Source of the DNA: Streptomyces sp. R33
GTDB taxonomy: Bacteria; Actinomycetota; Actinomycetes; Streptomycetales; Streptomycetaceae
NCBI RefSeq assembly: GCF_041200175.1
Contig: NZ_CP165727.1
Location: 5,955,501-6,019,500 of the forward strand
Length of the DNA: 64,000 nucleotides
Direction: 5' to 3'
Shown: positions 23,612 through 32,090 of the stretch, piece by piece
How positions within the stretch are numbered: the first letter of the stretch is position 1
Layout of the letters: each line of letters starts with the position of its first letter
Notes under the pieces: model-generated
The model's input: the letters and a program-made list of their open reading frames with translations, nothing else
Databases searched by the model: none
Told to the model about the DNA's origin: nothing
Translations under genes and position numbers: made by a program

Positions 23612-24373
23612 ATGAACGCAAGTGGGAAGAAGATCGCCCTGGTCACCGGAGCGGGCTCCGGCATCGGCCGCTCAGTGGCCCTGACCCTGGCCGCCGCCAG
23701 CTGGTCGGTTGCCGTGGCCGGCCGCCGGACCGAACCGCTGGAGGAGACGGCGAAGGCGGCCGGAGCCGGCGCGGACGTGCTGTGCGTACGGGCGGACGTG
23801 AGCGATCCGCAGGACGTGGCCGCGCTGTTCGCCGCGGTCCGCGAGCACTACGGGCGCCTCGACCTCCTGTTCAACAACGCCGGGACCTTCGGCCCGGGCG
23901 GGGTCCCGCTGGAGGACCTCACGTACGAGGCCTGGCGCTCGGTGGTCGACGTCAACCTGACCGGGTCCTTCCTGTGCGCGCAGGCGGCATTCCGCCAGAT
24001 GAAGGCACAGGACCCGCAGGGCGGCCGGATCATCAACAACGGCTCGATCTCCGCGCACGTGCCGCGGCCGAACTCGGTCGCCTACACCGCGACCAAGCAC
24101 GCGATGACGGGCCTGACGAAGTCGCTCTCGCTGGACGGGCGCCCGTACCGGATCGCCTGCGGGCAGATCGACATCGGCAACGCGGCCACCGAGATGACCG
24201 AGCGGATGCAGACCGGGATCCTCCAGGCGAACGGGCAGCTGGCGGTGGAGCCGGTGATGGACGCCGCCGACGTGGCGCGCACGGTGCTGCACATGGCGGA
24301 TCTGCCGCTGGAGGCGAACGTGCAGTTCGCGACGGTGATGGCGACGACGATGCCGTACATCGGGCGCGGCTGA
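23612..24373 (+). CDS. SDR-family oxidoreductase
   Basis: A 253-residue classical short-chain dehydrogenase: TGAGSGIG at about 12-19, AGRR supporting NADP preference, NNAG around 91, catalytic serine in NGSISAH, then YTATK. It opens close to a TSS region without a strong ribosome site. The C-terminal segment QIDIGNAATEMT replaces the usual PG motif. Substrate unknown. It is followed 77 bases later by the PhzF gene, with which it may be co-transcribed. Confidence 0.88.
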   Translation: MNASGKKIALVTGAGSGIGRSVALTLAAASWSVAVAGRRTEPLEETAKAAGAGADVLCVRADVSDPQDVAALFAAVREHYGRLDLLFNNAGTFGPGGVPLEDLTYEAWRSVVDVNLTGSFLCAQAAFRQMKAQDPQGGRIINNGSISAHVPRPNSVAYTATKHAMTGLTKSLSLDGRPYRIACGQIDIGNAATEMTERMQTGILQANGQLAVEPVMDAADVARTVLHMADLPLEANVQFATVMATTMPYIGRG

Positions 24374-24450
24374 TCCGGCGGCCGGTGCCGGCCGGACGGG
24401 CCTGCCGGAGCCACGGGAATGCGGGCGCGGGGACGGGAGTTGGAGTGATC

Positions 24451-25311
24451 ATGACTGAGGTGCTGCGTTACACCGCCTTCTCCGACGACCCGGCAGGCGG
24501 CAATCCCGCCGGGGTCGTCCTCGATGCGACCGGGCTCGACGAGGCCGACATGCTGGGCATCGCCGCCGAGCTGGGCTACAGCGAGACGGCCTTCCTCACC
24601 GCCCCGCCGGAGGGCCTCGGCGGGGAGGCCGGACGGGCCTTCACCGTGCGTTACTTCAGCCCGAAGGCGGAGGTCCCGTTCTGCGGGCACGCCACCGTGG
24701 CCACCGCCGTCGCGCTGGGCGAGCGGATCGGGCCGGGCGAGCTGGTCTTCGCGACTCCCGCGGGCACGGTGCCGGTGTCGGTCACCGGGGACGCGGAGGG
24801 CGGCCTGCGGGCCGTCCTGACCAGCGTCGAACCGCACGTCGAGGACGTCGACCCGGCCGACCTCGCCGAGGCGCTGGCCGCGCTGGACTGGCCGGAGGCC
24901 GACCTGGACCCGGCCATCCCGCCCCGGATCGCCTACGCCGGAAACCGCCACCTGGTGCTCGGCGCCGCCACCCGGGCCCGGCTCGCGGACCTCGCGTACG
25001 ACTTCCCCCGGCTCGAGGCGCTCATGCATCGCCTGGACCTGACCACCGTCCAGCTGGTGCACCGGGCGGGCCCGGACCTGTTCGACGTACGGGACCCCTT
25101 CCCGGTCGGCGGCGTCGTCGAGGACCCGGCGACCGGAGCCGCCGCGGCCGCCTTCGGGGCGTACGCGCGCGAGCTGGGCCTGGCCCCGGCGGACGCGGTG
25201 CTCACCCTCCGCCAGGGCGAGGACATGGGCCGCCCCGGAGTCCTGACGGTGGAACTCCGCACCGGCGACCCCCGGGTCCGGGTGGGCGGCAGCGGGGTCC
25301 GCATCGCCTGA
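24451..25311 (+). CDS. PhzF-family isomerase-like protein
   Basis: A 286-residue PhzF/YddE-type protein with the diaminopimelate-epimerase fold. The catalytic Glu is in LGYSETAFL; FSPKAEVPFCGHATVATAVAL is the first-domain signature and EDPATGAAAAAFGAY the second. Length is normal. PhzF itself isomerises a phenazine precursor, but no phenazine genes are present, so the substrate is unknown. ATG 24451 has GGAG five bases upstream; a GTG at 24445 is possible. A terminator follows. Confidence 0.87.
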   Translation: MTEVLRYTAFSDDPAGGNPAGVVLDATGLDEADMLGIAAELGYSETAFLTAPPEGLGGEAGRAFTVRYFSPKAEVPFCGHATVATAVALGERIGPGELVFATPAGTVPVSVTGDAEGGLRAVLTSVEPHVEDVDPADLAEALAALDWPEADLDPAIPPRIAYAGNRHLVLGAATRARLADLAYDFPRLEALMHRLDLTTVQLVHRAGPDLFDVRDPFPVGGVVEDPATGAAAAAFGAYARELGLAPADAVLTLRQGEDMGRPGVLTVELRTGDPRVRVGGSGVRIA

Positions 25312-25347
25312 GCCCGCCCCGCGCGCGGTGCGGGTGCCGACATGCCG

Positions 25348-25380
25348 AAGGGGCCCGGATCATCCCGATCCGGGCCCCTT
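25348..25380. terminator. Bidirectional terminator between phzF and efeU
   Basis: A perfect 14-bp stem: AAGGGGCCCGGATC (25348-25361) with GATCCGGGCCCCTT (25367-25380), five-base loop. It serves both convergent genes. Confidence 0.85.
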
Positions 25381-25388
25381 GCACAGGT

Positions 25389-26249
25389 TTACGAGCTGCT
25401 GGTCCCGGCCTCCGCGGAGACCGCCTCCGCCGGAGCCGGCGCAGCCGTCGTACGGCCGAGCACCCCGAGGAACAGGAGCAGCGTCGGCACCAGGTACAGC
25501 AGCCACACCGCGACCTGGAGCCAGGTCGGGTCCGGCTGGAAGTTGAACGTGCCCTTCAGCAGCGTCCCGTACCAGCTGTCCGGCGGGACCGCCGAGGTGA
25601 CGTCGAAGGCCTTGTTCATGAGGCCGGGCAGGAACTCGGCCTCCTGGAGGTCGTGGACCCCGTACGCGAGCACGCCCGCGGCGACCACGACCAGCATCCC
25701 GCCGGTCCAGGTGAAGAACTTGGACAGGTTGATCTTCAGCGCGCCGCGGTAGAACAGCCAGCCCAGCAGGATCGACGAACCGATCCCGAGCAGCACGCCC
25801 ACCAGCGGACCCGCACCGTTCCCGGCCGCGTGCACCGACCGCCACACGAACAGCGAGGTCTCCAGACCCTCCCGGCCGACGGCCAGGAACGCCGTCGTCA
25901 CCAGGGCGCCCGTGCCCATCGCGAGGGCCGCGTCGAGCTTGCCCTGCAGCTCGGCCTTCATGTGCCGCGCGGTGCGCTTCATCCAGAAGACCATCCACGT
26001 CACGAGGCCCACCGAGATGATCGACAGGCTGCCGCCGATCGCCTCCTGCGCCTGGAACGTCAGTTCCGAGGTGCCGAATTCGAGCCCCGCGCCGAAGGCC
26101 AGGCTGAGCGCGGCCGCGAGGCCGACGCCGAGCCACAGCGGCCCCAGCTTGTCCTTGTTCCCGGTCTTCACCAGGTACGCGATGAGGATGCAGACGACCA
26201 GACTGGCCTCGAGCCCCTCGCGCAGGCCGATCAGATAGTTGCTGAACAC
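25389..26249 (-). CDS. efeU: EfeU/Ftr1-type iron permease
   Basis: A 286-residue membrane protein with seven hydrophobic helices and two REGLE iron-binding motifs (LREGLEAS in helix 1 and GREGLETS in helix 4), the Ftr1 signature. It moves iron across the membrane with EfeO and EfeB supplying it. The frame is open upstream, but GTG 26249 (VFSNYLIGLREGLE) with AAGGAA before it fits the family N-terminus. It is the last gene of efeO-efeB-efeU; the gap to efeB is 26 bases. Confidence 0.92.
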   Translation of the reverse strand: MFSNYLIGLREGLEASLVVCILIAYLVKTGNKDKLGPLWLGVGLAAALSLAFGAGLEFGTSELTFQAQEAIGGSLSIISVGLVTWMVFWMKRTARHMKAELQGKLDAALAMGTGALVTTAFLAVGREGLETSLFVWRSVHAAGNGAGPLVGVLLGIGSSILLGWLFYRGALKINLSKFFTWTGGMLVVVAAGVLAYGVHDLQEAEFLPGLMNKAFDVTSAVPPDSWYGTLLKGTFNFQPDPTWLQVAVWLLYLVPTLLLFLGVLGRTTAAPAPAEAVSAEAGTSSS

Positions 26250-26275
26250 GTCGGTTCCTTTCCGTGCCGCCGGAA

Positions 26276-27568
26276 CTACGCGAACAGCGCCCGGCCCCAC
26301 CAGTCGTCCTTGTCGCGGACGCCCGGCGGGATGGCGAAGACGGCCGAGCTGACGTGCTGGATGTACTCGTTGAGCACGTCGCTCTTGGCCAGGTTGCGCT
26401 GGATCGGGACGAAGCCCTTGCGGACGTCCCGCTGGTAGGCGAGGAAGAACAGGCCCGCGTCGAGCCGGCCCAGGCCGTCCGTGCCGTCGGTGAACGAGTA
26501 GCCGCGGCGCAGGATCGTGGCACCGTTGTTGGTGTCCGGGTGCGCGAGGCGGACGTGCGCCTCCGGCTTCATCGCCTTCAGGAACGGCTCGTCGCGCTCC
26601 TTCGACTTGCCGACCGGCGCGCCCTCGGCCTTGTCCCGGCCGAAGATGTCCTCCTGCTCCTGGAGCGGAGTGCGGTCCCAGATCTCGATGTTCATGCGGA
26701 TGCGGCGGGCGACCAGGTACGAGCCGCCGGCCATCCACGCCGAGCCGTCCTTGGCCTCGTCCGCGACCCACACGTGCTTGTCGAGGGCGGCGGTGTCGGT
26801 GCCGGAGATGTTCCGGGTGCCGTCCTTGAAGCCCATCATGTTGCGCGGGGTCTGCTCGTCCGGGGTGGTGGACGAGGTCTTGCCGAAGCCGAGCTGGGAC
26901 CAGCGCACCGCGGTCTTGCCGAAGCCGATGCGGGCGAGCTGGCGGATGGCGTGCACGGCGACCTGGGGGTCGTCGGCGCAGGCCTGCACGCAGAGGTCGC
27001 CGCCGCTCTTGGCCGGGTCCAGGTTGTCGCCGGGGAACGCCTCCAGGTCGATCAGCGCCTCGGGGCGCCTGCCCTCCAGGCCGAACCGGTCCTTGGCGAA
27101 CAGGCCCGGTCCGAAACCGACGGTGAGGGTGAGGCGGGACGGCTTGAGGCCGAGCGCCTCGCCCGTGTCGTCCGGCGGGGCCTGCGGCAGGCCGCCGACC
27201 GCGCCCTCGCCGACGGGGAGTCCGGCGGTCATCCGCTCGGCCGCCCGCGTCCAGTCCTTCAGGAGCTGGACGAGCTCCGCACGGTCCTTCGTCTTCACGT
27301 CGAACGCGGCGAAGTGCAGCCGGTCCTGGACGGCGGTGGCGATACCGGCCTGGTGCTTGCCGTGGAACGGCACGGCGGAGCCGCTGAGCGCAGCCGGAAC
27401 CGCGTCCGTGGTGTCGGTGAGCGCGGCGACCGTACCGCCCGCCGCCGCGGCGCCGAGCGCGAGCCCGGCACCGCCCCAGCCGAGCACGGCCCGGCGGGAA
27501 GGCCCGCCGGTTGCCTCACCGGCTGCGTCCGCGGTGGCCGCGCCGGTGGTGTTGGTGTCGTCAGACAT
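26276..27568 (-). CDS. efeB: EfeB, Tat-exported Dyp-type heme peroxidase
   Basis: A 430-residue Dyp-type peroxidase. A twin-arginine signal lies at about 24-48 (SRRAVLGWGGAGLALGAAAAG), so it is exported folded with heme. The family GxxDG motif is GFKDG at 246-250, and RIRMNIEIWDR and LFFLAYQRDVRKGFVP match the conserved heme-pocket end. EfeB works with EfeO and EfeU in ferrous iron uptake; some members release iron from heme. It sits 21 bases after efeO on the minus strand. Confidence 0.93.
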   Translation of the reverse strand: MSDDTNTTGAATADAAGEATGGPSRRAVLGWGGAGLALGAAAAGGTVAALTDTTDAVPAALSGSAVPFHGKHQAGIATAVQDRLHFAAFDVKTKDRAELVQLLKDWTRAAERMTAGLPVGEGAVGGLPQAPPDDTGEALGLKPSRLTLTVGFGPGLFAKDRFGLEGRRPEALIDLEAFPGDNLDPAKSGGDLCVQACADDPQVAVHAIRQLARIGFGKTAVRWSQLGFGKTSSTTPDEQTPRNMMGFKDGTRNISGTDTAALDKHVWVADEAKDGSAWMAGGSYLVARRIRMNIEIWDRTPLQEQEDIFGRDKAEGAPVGKSKERDEPFLKAMKPEAHVRLAHPDTNNGATILRRGYSFTDGTDGLGRLDAGLFFLAYQRDVRKGFVPIQRNLAKSDVLNEYIQHVSSAVFAIPPGVRDKDDWWGRALFA

Positions 27569-27589
27569 GTCCGTTACCCCTGATCCGCG

Positions 27590-28738
27590 TTACTTGGCGA
27601 CTGCGGCGGCAAGCTTGGACAGCGGCTCCCCGAGGGCGCTGACCGCGTCCGAGAGCTCCTTGCGCTGGTCCGGGCCGACGGTCTCGTACGACGTGAACTC
27701 GTAGCCGTTCTTGTCGGCGCGGTACTTGTCGAGCAGCGTGTTCATCGCGGCGAACTGCTTGTCCAGCTCCGCCGACAGGGCCGGGTCGTTCTTCGCGGCG
27801 ACCGGCTTGAGCAGCTCGTACGCCTTCTGGGCGCCCTCGACGTTGGCCTTGAAGTCGACCAGGTCGGTGTGGCTGTAGCGCTCTTCCTCACCGGTGACCT
27901 TGCCGCTGGCGACCTCGTCCAGCAGCTCCTTGGCACCGTTCGCCATCGAGGTGGGGGTGATCTCCGCCTGGCCGACCTTCTTCTGCCAGTCGGTGAGGTC
28001 GGTGATCAGCGTGTCGGCGAGCTTCTTCTCGTCGTCGCCGATCTTGTTGTCGACCCACAGGGCCTTCTCCAGGCGGTGCCAGCCGGTCCAGTCCTTCGCC
28101 GGGTCCTGGCCGGCCTCCAGGCCGTCCTCGCGGACGTCGACCTTCGGGTCGATGTCGCCGAAGGACTCGGCGACCGGCTCGGTGCGCTCCCAGCCGATGC
28201 GGGACGCGGCGTACGCCTTCTTGGCGGCCTCGACGTCGCCGGCCTTGACCGCGTCCGCGAAGGCCTGCGCCTTCGGGAGGGTCTGGTCGGCCTGCTCCTG
28301 CACGTACTTGCGGTACTCGGCGACCGCGGCGTCCAGCTCGGGGCTGCGCTTCTCGACGGCGCCGTTGCCCGTGGCCTTGACCTTCTGCCGGATGCCGTCG
28401 CCCTTCATGCCGGGCTTGCAGGCGATCTCGTAGTCGCCGGCCTTGATCTCCGCGGTGATGGAGGCCTTGGTGCCGGGGCCGATGTTCTCGCGCTCGGCGA
28501 CGATGCGGTCGTCCGGGAAGAGGACGTAGACCTCGGTGACCTTGGAGCCCTTGTTCTCGACCTCGAGGGTGACCTTGCCGGCCGGGAACTCCGTCTTGGA
28601 GACCTCGCAGGCGCTGTCGGAGGCGGCGATCTTGACGGCCCCGTCGCCAGCGCCGCTCTTCTCGGCGCAGCCGGTGACTGCGGTGAGCGCGGCCACGGCG
28701 GCGACCGCGGTGAGGACGGTGAGGCGGGCGGGACGCAT
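27590..28738 (-). CDS. efeO: EfeO, iron-binding lipoprotein
   Basis: A 382-residue protein. Lipobox LTAVTGC gives a lipid-anchored C24. Residues about 30-120 form a cupredoxin-like domain (KTEFPAGKVTLEVENKGSKVTEVYVL), and about 125-382 a peptidase-M75 (imelysin-like) domain. HRLEKALWVDNK matches the M75 HxxE type and PTSMANGAKELLDEVASGKVTGEEERYSHTDL follows. It is the substrate-binding part of the EfeUOB system. AGGAG lies before the ATG. First gene of the operon; an iron box lies about 75-95 bases upstream. Confidence 0.93.
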   Translation of the reverse strand: MRPARLTVLTAVAAVAALTAVTGCAEKSGAGDGAVKIAASDSACEVSKTEFPAGKVTLEVENKGSKVTEVYVLFPDDRIVAERENIGPGTKASITAEIKAGDYEIACKPGMKGDGIRQKVKATGNGAVEKRSPELDAAVAEYRKYVQEQADQTLPKAQAFADAVKAGDVEAAKKAYAASRIGWERTEPVAESFGDIDPKVDVREDGLEAGQDPAKDWTGWHRLEKALWVDNKIGDDEKKLADTLITDLTDWQKKVGQAEITPTSMANGAKELLDEVASGKVTGEEERYSHTDLVDFKANVEGAQKAYELLKPVAAKNDPALSAELDKQFAAMNTLLDKYRADKNGYEFTSYETVGPDQRKELSDAVSALGEPLSKLAAAVAK

Positions 28739-28813
28739 GCGGGCTCCTGGCTGTCTGGCGTTCGGCAGACGGCCGCCCCGATCAGAAGGGACGGCCGGTG
28801 AGGCGGACCTAAC

Positions 28814-28832
28814 TTAACCGAGGCTTACCTGA
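28814..28832 (-). promoter_or_regulatory. Iron box (DmdR1/IdeR type) before efeO
   Basis: TTAACCGAGGCTTACCTGA matches the palindromic IdeR/DmdR1 consensus TTAGGTTAGGCTAACCTAA at 13 of 19 positions, with a strong right half. It lies between hmuV and efeO, 76 bases before the efeO ATG, giving the efe operon its own iron-controlled promoter. Confidence 0.65.
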
Positions 28833-28923
28833 CCCATGCCCGCGCGTCCAGTGATTCAGGCCACACCTACGACCGCCGGACACGGGGCCGTCACGGCGCC
28901 TTCAGGGCCAACCCATGGGAAGG

Positions 28924-29802
28924 TCAAGTGGAAGTCAAGTCCAAGTGACCGTTCGGTACGGCGGAAGGGGCCGCGTCCCGTACGGGGATCACAAGCGGAA
29001 CCCCGGTACGCGGATGCGGGAGGACCTCGACGGTCTGCCGGTAGACCCGGCTCAGCAGATCGGCCCCGAACACCTCGGCCGGCGGTCCGTCCGCCGCGAT
29101 CCGCCCCTCGTGCAGAACGGCGGCCCGGTCCGCGTACGCGGCGGCCAGGCCCAGGTCGTGCAGGACGACCACCACCGCGTCCCCGGCCGCGGCCCGCTCC
29201 CGGCAGATCCGCAGCACCAGCTCCTGGTGGCGCAGGTCCAGGGCCGCGGTCGGCTCGTCGAGCAGCAACAGCGGGGCCTGCTGGGCCAGTACGCGGGCCA
29301 GCGCGACCCGGGCCCGTTCGCCGCCGGAGAGCGCGGAGAAGGGGCGGGCGGCGAAACCGGCCACCTCCGTCGCGGCCATGGCGGCGGCCACCGCCTCCGC
29401 ATCGGCGTCGGCGAGCGGGGTGCCGGCCCAGGGGGCGCGGCCCATCCGTACGACGTCCCCGACGGGGAAGGGGAAGGACATCTGCGCCGACTGGGGGAGT
29501 ACGGACCGGCGCAGGGCCAGATCCGGGGCCGCCCACTCGTCCACCGGGCGCCCGTCGATCCGTACGAGGCCCTCGGCGGCGGGCAGATCGGCCGCGAGGG
29601 CGGCCAGCAGGGTGGACTTGCCGGCGCCGTTCGGGCCGACCAGTGCCAGCACCTCGCCGGCCCGTGCGGTCAGGTCGATCCCGGCCAGCACCGCGCGCTT
29701 GCCGAGCCGGACACGGAGGCCGACGGCCTCGGCGAAGGCGGAGCCGGGGGACGGCCGGGCGGGGATGCTGCGTCCGCTGCGCCGCAGGAACGGGATGGTC
29801 AT
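28924..29802 (-). CDS. hmuV: Heme ABC transporter ATP-binding protein
   Basis: A 292-residue FepC/HmuV-type ATPase: Walker A GPNGAGKST, Q-loop LPQSAQMSF, signature LSGGERARVALARVL, Walker B LLLLDEPTAALDL, H-loop VVLHDLG. It powers heme import with HmuU. The frame is open far upstream, but ATG 29802 overlaps the hmuU stop (ATGA). A 35-residue N-terminal extension and an extra C-terminal tail are not part of the fold. Last gene of hmuTUV. Confidence 0.9.
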   Translation of the reverse strand: MTIPFLRRSGRSIPARPSPGSAFAEAVGLRVRLGKRAVLAGIDLTARAGEVLALVGPNGAGKSTLLAALAADLPAAEGLVRIDGRPVDEWAAPDLALRRSVLPQSAQMSFPFPVGDVVRMGRAPWAGTPLADADAEAVAAAMAATEVAGFAARPFSALSGGERARVALARVLAQQAPLLLLDEPTAALDLRHQELVLRICRERAAAGDAVVVVLHDLGLAAAYADRAAVLHEGRIAADGPPAEVFGADLLSRVYRQTVEVLPHPRTGVPLVIPVRDAAPSAVPNGHLDLTST

Positions 29803-30932
29803 GCCCAGCCCCCTTGCCTGCGGCGGGTGCGACGCAGCAGCCAGAAGAAGAACGGGCTGCCGATCAGGGCGGTCAGCACACCGAGCGGCAGCTCGGCGGG
29901 CCGGGCGACGGTCCGGGCGGCCAGGTCGCCCCCGAGCAGGACCACGGCGCCGGCCAGCGCGCTGCCCGGGACCAGGAAGCGGTGGCCGGGGCCGTTCGCC
30001 ATGCGCAGCAGGTGCGGGACGAGCAGCCCGACGAAGGTGATGACGCCGGCCACGGCGACGGCCGCCGCGGTGAGCAGCGCGACGACGAGGATGAGCGCGA
30101 GCCGCAGCCGCTCCACGTCCACGCCGAGATGGCGGGCGGGCCGCTCGCCGAGCGAGAGCAGGTCCAGCTTGCGGGCGTAGAAGGGGGCGGCCAGCAGACC
30201 GGCGAGCGCGCAGGGCAGGACGGCGAGCACCTTGGGCCAGGTGGCCTGGGCGAGGGAGCCGAGCTGCCAGAAGGTGATCTGGTTGACCTGGCCGCTGTCC
30301 GCGAAGAAGACGAACAGACCGATCAGGGCGCCCGCGAAGGCGTTGACGGCGATGCCCGTGAGGATGAGGGTGACGACCTCGGTCCTGCCGCCGTTGCGGG
30401 AGAGGAGGTAGACGGAGGCGACGGTCACGAGCCCGGCGACGAACGCGCAGGCGGTGACGGTCCAGTTGCCGAGGAAGCCGAGCCCGAGGCCGATGGCGGC
30501 GACCGCGCCCACGGCGGCGCCCGCGGAGATCCCGATGACGCCGGGTTCGGCGAGCGGATTCCCGAACACCCCCTGCATCAGGGCCCCCGCGCAGCCCAGG
30601 CTCGCGCCGACGAGCAGCGCGAGCATGACCCGGGGGAGCCGTACGTTCCACAGCACGCTCTCGCCGACCCGGTCGAGCGCGGCTCCGCCGAGCCCCAGCC
30701 GGTGCTGCACGGAGCCGAGCACGTCCCCGACGGGAATCCCGTACGCCCCGACTCCGGCGGACACCAGGGCGAGCCCGATGAGCAGGACGACGAGCCCGGC
30801 GACCAGCAGGGCGCCGGTCCGACGGGGCGAGGTGCCCGCCCGGGGCAGATCCGGTCCCGCAGGCGTTCGAGGCGCGGGGGGTCGCGGGCCGGCGCCCGAC
30901 GGCGGCGCGGCACTCGCGTTCTGCCCGGCCAC
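29799..30932 (-). CDS. hmuU: Heme ABC transporter permease (FecCD family)
   Basis: A 377-residue permease with about ten membrane helices; FecCD signatures are seen in the GASLGCAGALMQGVFGNPLAEPG block and GVITFVGLLVPHLLR. The N-terminal 35 residues are Pro/Ala-rich. It forms the heme channel with a second copy of itself and HmuV. The GTG start is one base after the hmuT stop, so translation is coupled. Confidence 0.92.
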   Translation of the reverse strand: MAGQNASAAPPSGAGPRPPAPRTPAGPDLPRAGTSPRRTGALLVAGLVVLLIGLALVSAGVGAYGIPVGDVLGSVQHRLGLGGAALDRVGESVLWNVRLPRVMLALLVGASLGCAGALMQGVFGNPLAEPGVIGISAGAAVGAVAAIGLGLGFLGNWTVTACAFVAGLVTVASVYLLSRNGGRTEVVTLILTGIAVNAFAGALIGLFVFFADSGQVNQITFWQLGSLAQATWPKVLAVLPCALAGLLAAPFYARKLDLLSLGERPARHLGVDVERLRLALILVVALLTAAAVAVAGVITFVGLLVPHLLRMANGPGHRFLVPGSALAGAVVLLGGDLAARTVARPAELPLGVLTALIGSPFFFWLLRRTRRRQGGWA

Positions 30933-30933
30933 G

Positions 30934-31965
30934 TCAGGCCTTGCCGTACAGCTGGGAGATCAGCGAACTCAGCACCTGGTCCGTGCGCGGGCCGTAATTG
31001 AGAAGCACGCCGTCGTCGACGGTGACGACCCGCCGGTCCAACCCCGCCGGGGTCTGCGCGACGCCCGGGATCTTCACCAGGCCGTCCGTGCCGCCCACGG
31101 ACTCCAGTCCCTTGGACATCACCAGGATCGCGTCCGGCGCGGCAGCCGCCAGCGCCTCGCTCGTGATCGGCGTGAAGTCCTTGCCGAGCCCCGACTCCTT
31201 GCCCGTGTCCACGGCGCCGGCCGCTTCGAGCAGCGGGGCCGCGCCCGAGTCGGCGCCGCCCATCAGGTACACGGAGGCGGTGCCGCGCAGGTACAGGAAC
31301 GCCACCCGCGGCTTCTTCCCGGCCGCATCGGCGGGGATGCCCTTGCGGGCCGCGGCGATCCGCTCCGCGGTGCGCTGGTTCAGCTGCACTCCGGCGTCCT
31401 TGACGCCCAGCGCACCGGCCACCGTCCCGATCCGCTTCGGTACGTCCTCCAGCGACTTGGCCGGGGCCACGACCAGCAACGGGATGCCGGCGTCGCGGAT
31501 CTGCCGGATCGCCTCGGCCGGGCCGGAGGTGGTCTCGGCCAGCACGAGTGTCGGGCGCAGCGACAACACGCTCTCCGCCGAGACGTCATGACCCCGGGTC
31601 ACCACCGGCAGCTGCGCGGCCTGTTCGAAGGTGGCCGTGATGTCGCGGGCGACGACCTGGGGGCCGAGGCCCAGGGTCTGGACGATCTCGTTGAGGCTGC
31701 CCGTCAGCGGGACCACCCGCTCCGCCGAGGTGACCGTCACCTGGCGGCCGTCCGCCGACGGCACGGTCACCGGGAGCGCCGGCAGTGGAGCCGGGGAGAG
31801 CGGCTCCACCCGGTCCGGCGCGGCGGCCGGCCGGGCGGCGGCCCCGGGTCCGGCGGCGGACGTGCCCGCGCAGCCCGTCAGGGCGGCCAGTGCCAGGACG
31901 GAGAAGGTGAGCGCAAGGGCAAGGGCGCGGCGGGGGGCGCGGGTTGGCGCGGCGGGCGTAGGCAC
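30934..31965 (-). CDS. hmuT: Heme-binding ABC lipoprotein
   Basis: A 343-residue type III substrate-binding protein. Signal peptide with lipobox LAALTGC (C32). ERVVPLTGSLNEIVQTLGLG opens the periplasmic-binding fold; VTRGHDVSAESVLSLRPTLVLAE, then the long backbone helix, then the second lobe ending VDDGVLLNYGPRTDQVL follow. The tyrosine and histidine expected as heme ligands in HmuT are plausible at these sites. It delivers heme to HmuUV. First gene of the operon, divergent from the HtaA gene with an iron box between. Confidence 0.9.
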   Translation of the reverse strand: MPTPAAPTRAPRRALALALTFSVLALAALTGCAGTSAAGPGAAARPAAAPDRVEPLSPAPLPALPVTVPSADGRQVTVTSAERVVPLTGSLNEIVQTLGLGPQVVARDITATFEQAAQLPVVTRGHDVSAESVLSLRPTLVLAETTSGPAEAIRQIRDAGIPLLVVAPAKSLEDVPKRIGTVAGALGVKDAGVQLNQRTAERIAAARKGIPADAAGKKPRVAFLYLRGTASVYLMGGADSGAAPLLEAAGAVDTGKESGLGKDFTPITSEALAAAAPDAILVMSKGLESVGGTDGLVKIPGVAQTPAGLDRRVVTVDDGVLLNYGPRTDQVLSSLISQLYGKA

Positions 31966-32046
31966 GAAGGCACCGTCCTGATCGTCCGGCTGGAGGTCGG
32001 GCTGAGGTTCCGGGGAGCCGGGGGTTCCCCTCCGACGGGAGGTAGC

Positions 32047-32065
32047 TTAGGTTAGCCTAACCTTA
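32047..32065. promoter_or_regulatory. Strong iron box (DmdR1/IdeR type) in the hmuT/htaA divergent promoter
   Basis: TTAGGTTAGCCTAACCTTA matches the IdeR/DmdR1 consensus at 17 of 19 positions. It lies 26 bases before the HtaA-protein ATG and 82 bases before the hmuT ATG, so one site can repress both transcripts when iron is plentiful. Confidence 0.88.
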
Positions 32066-32090
32066 TTAACCAGACCCGGAAGGGGCATTC

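Noticed and set aside
24451..25311. Phenazine biosynthesis, suggested by two PhzF proteins
   Set aside because: No phzA/B, D, E or G genes are present, and PhzF-like proteins are widespread outside phenazine clusters.
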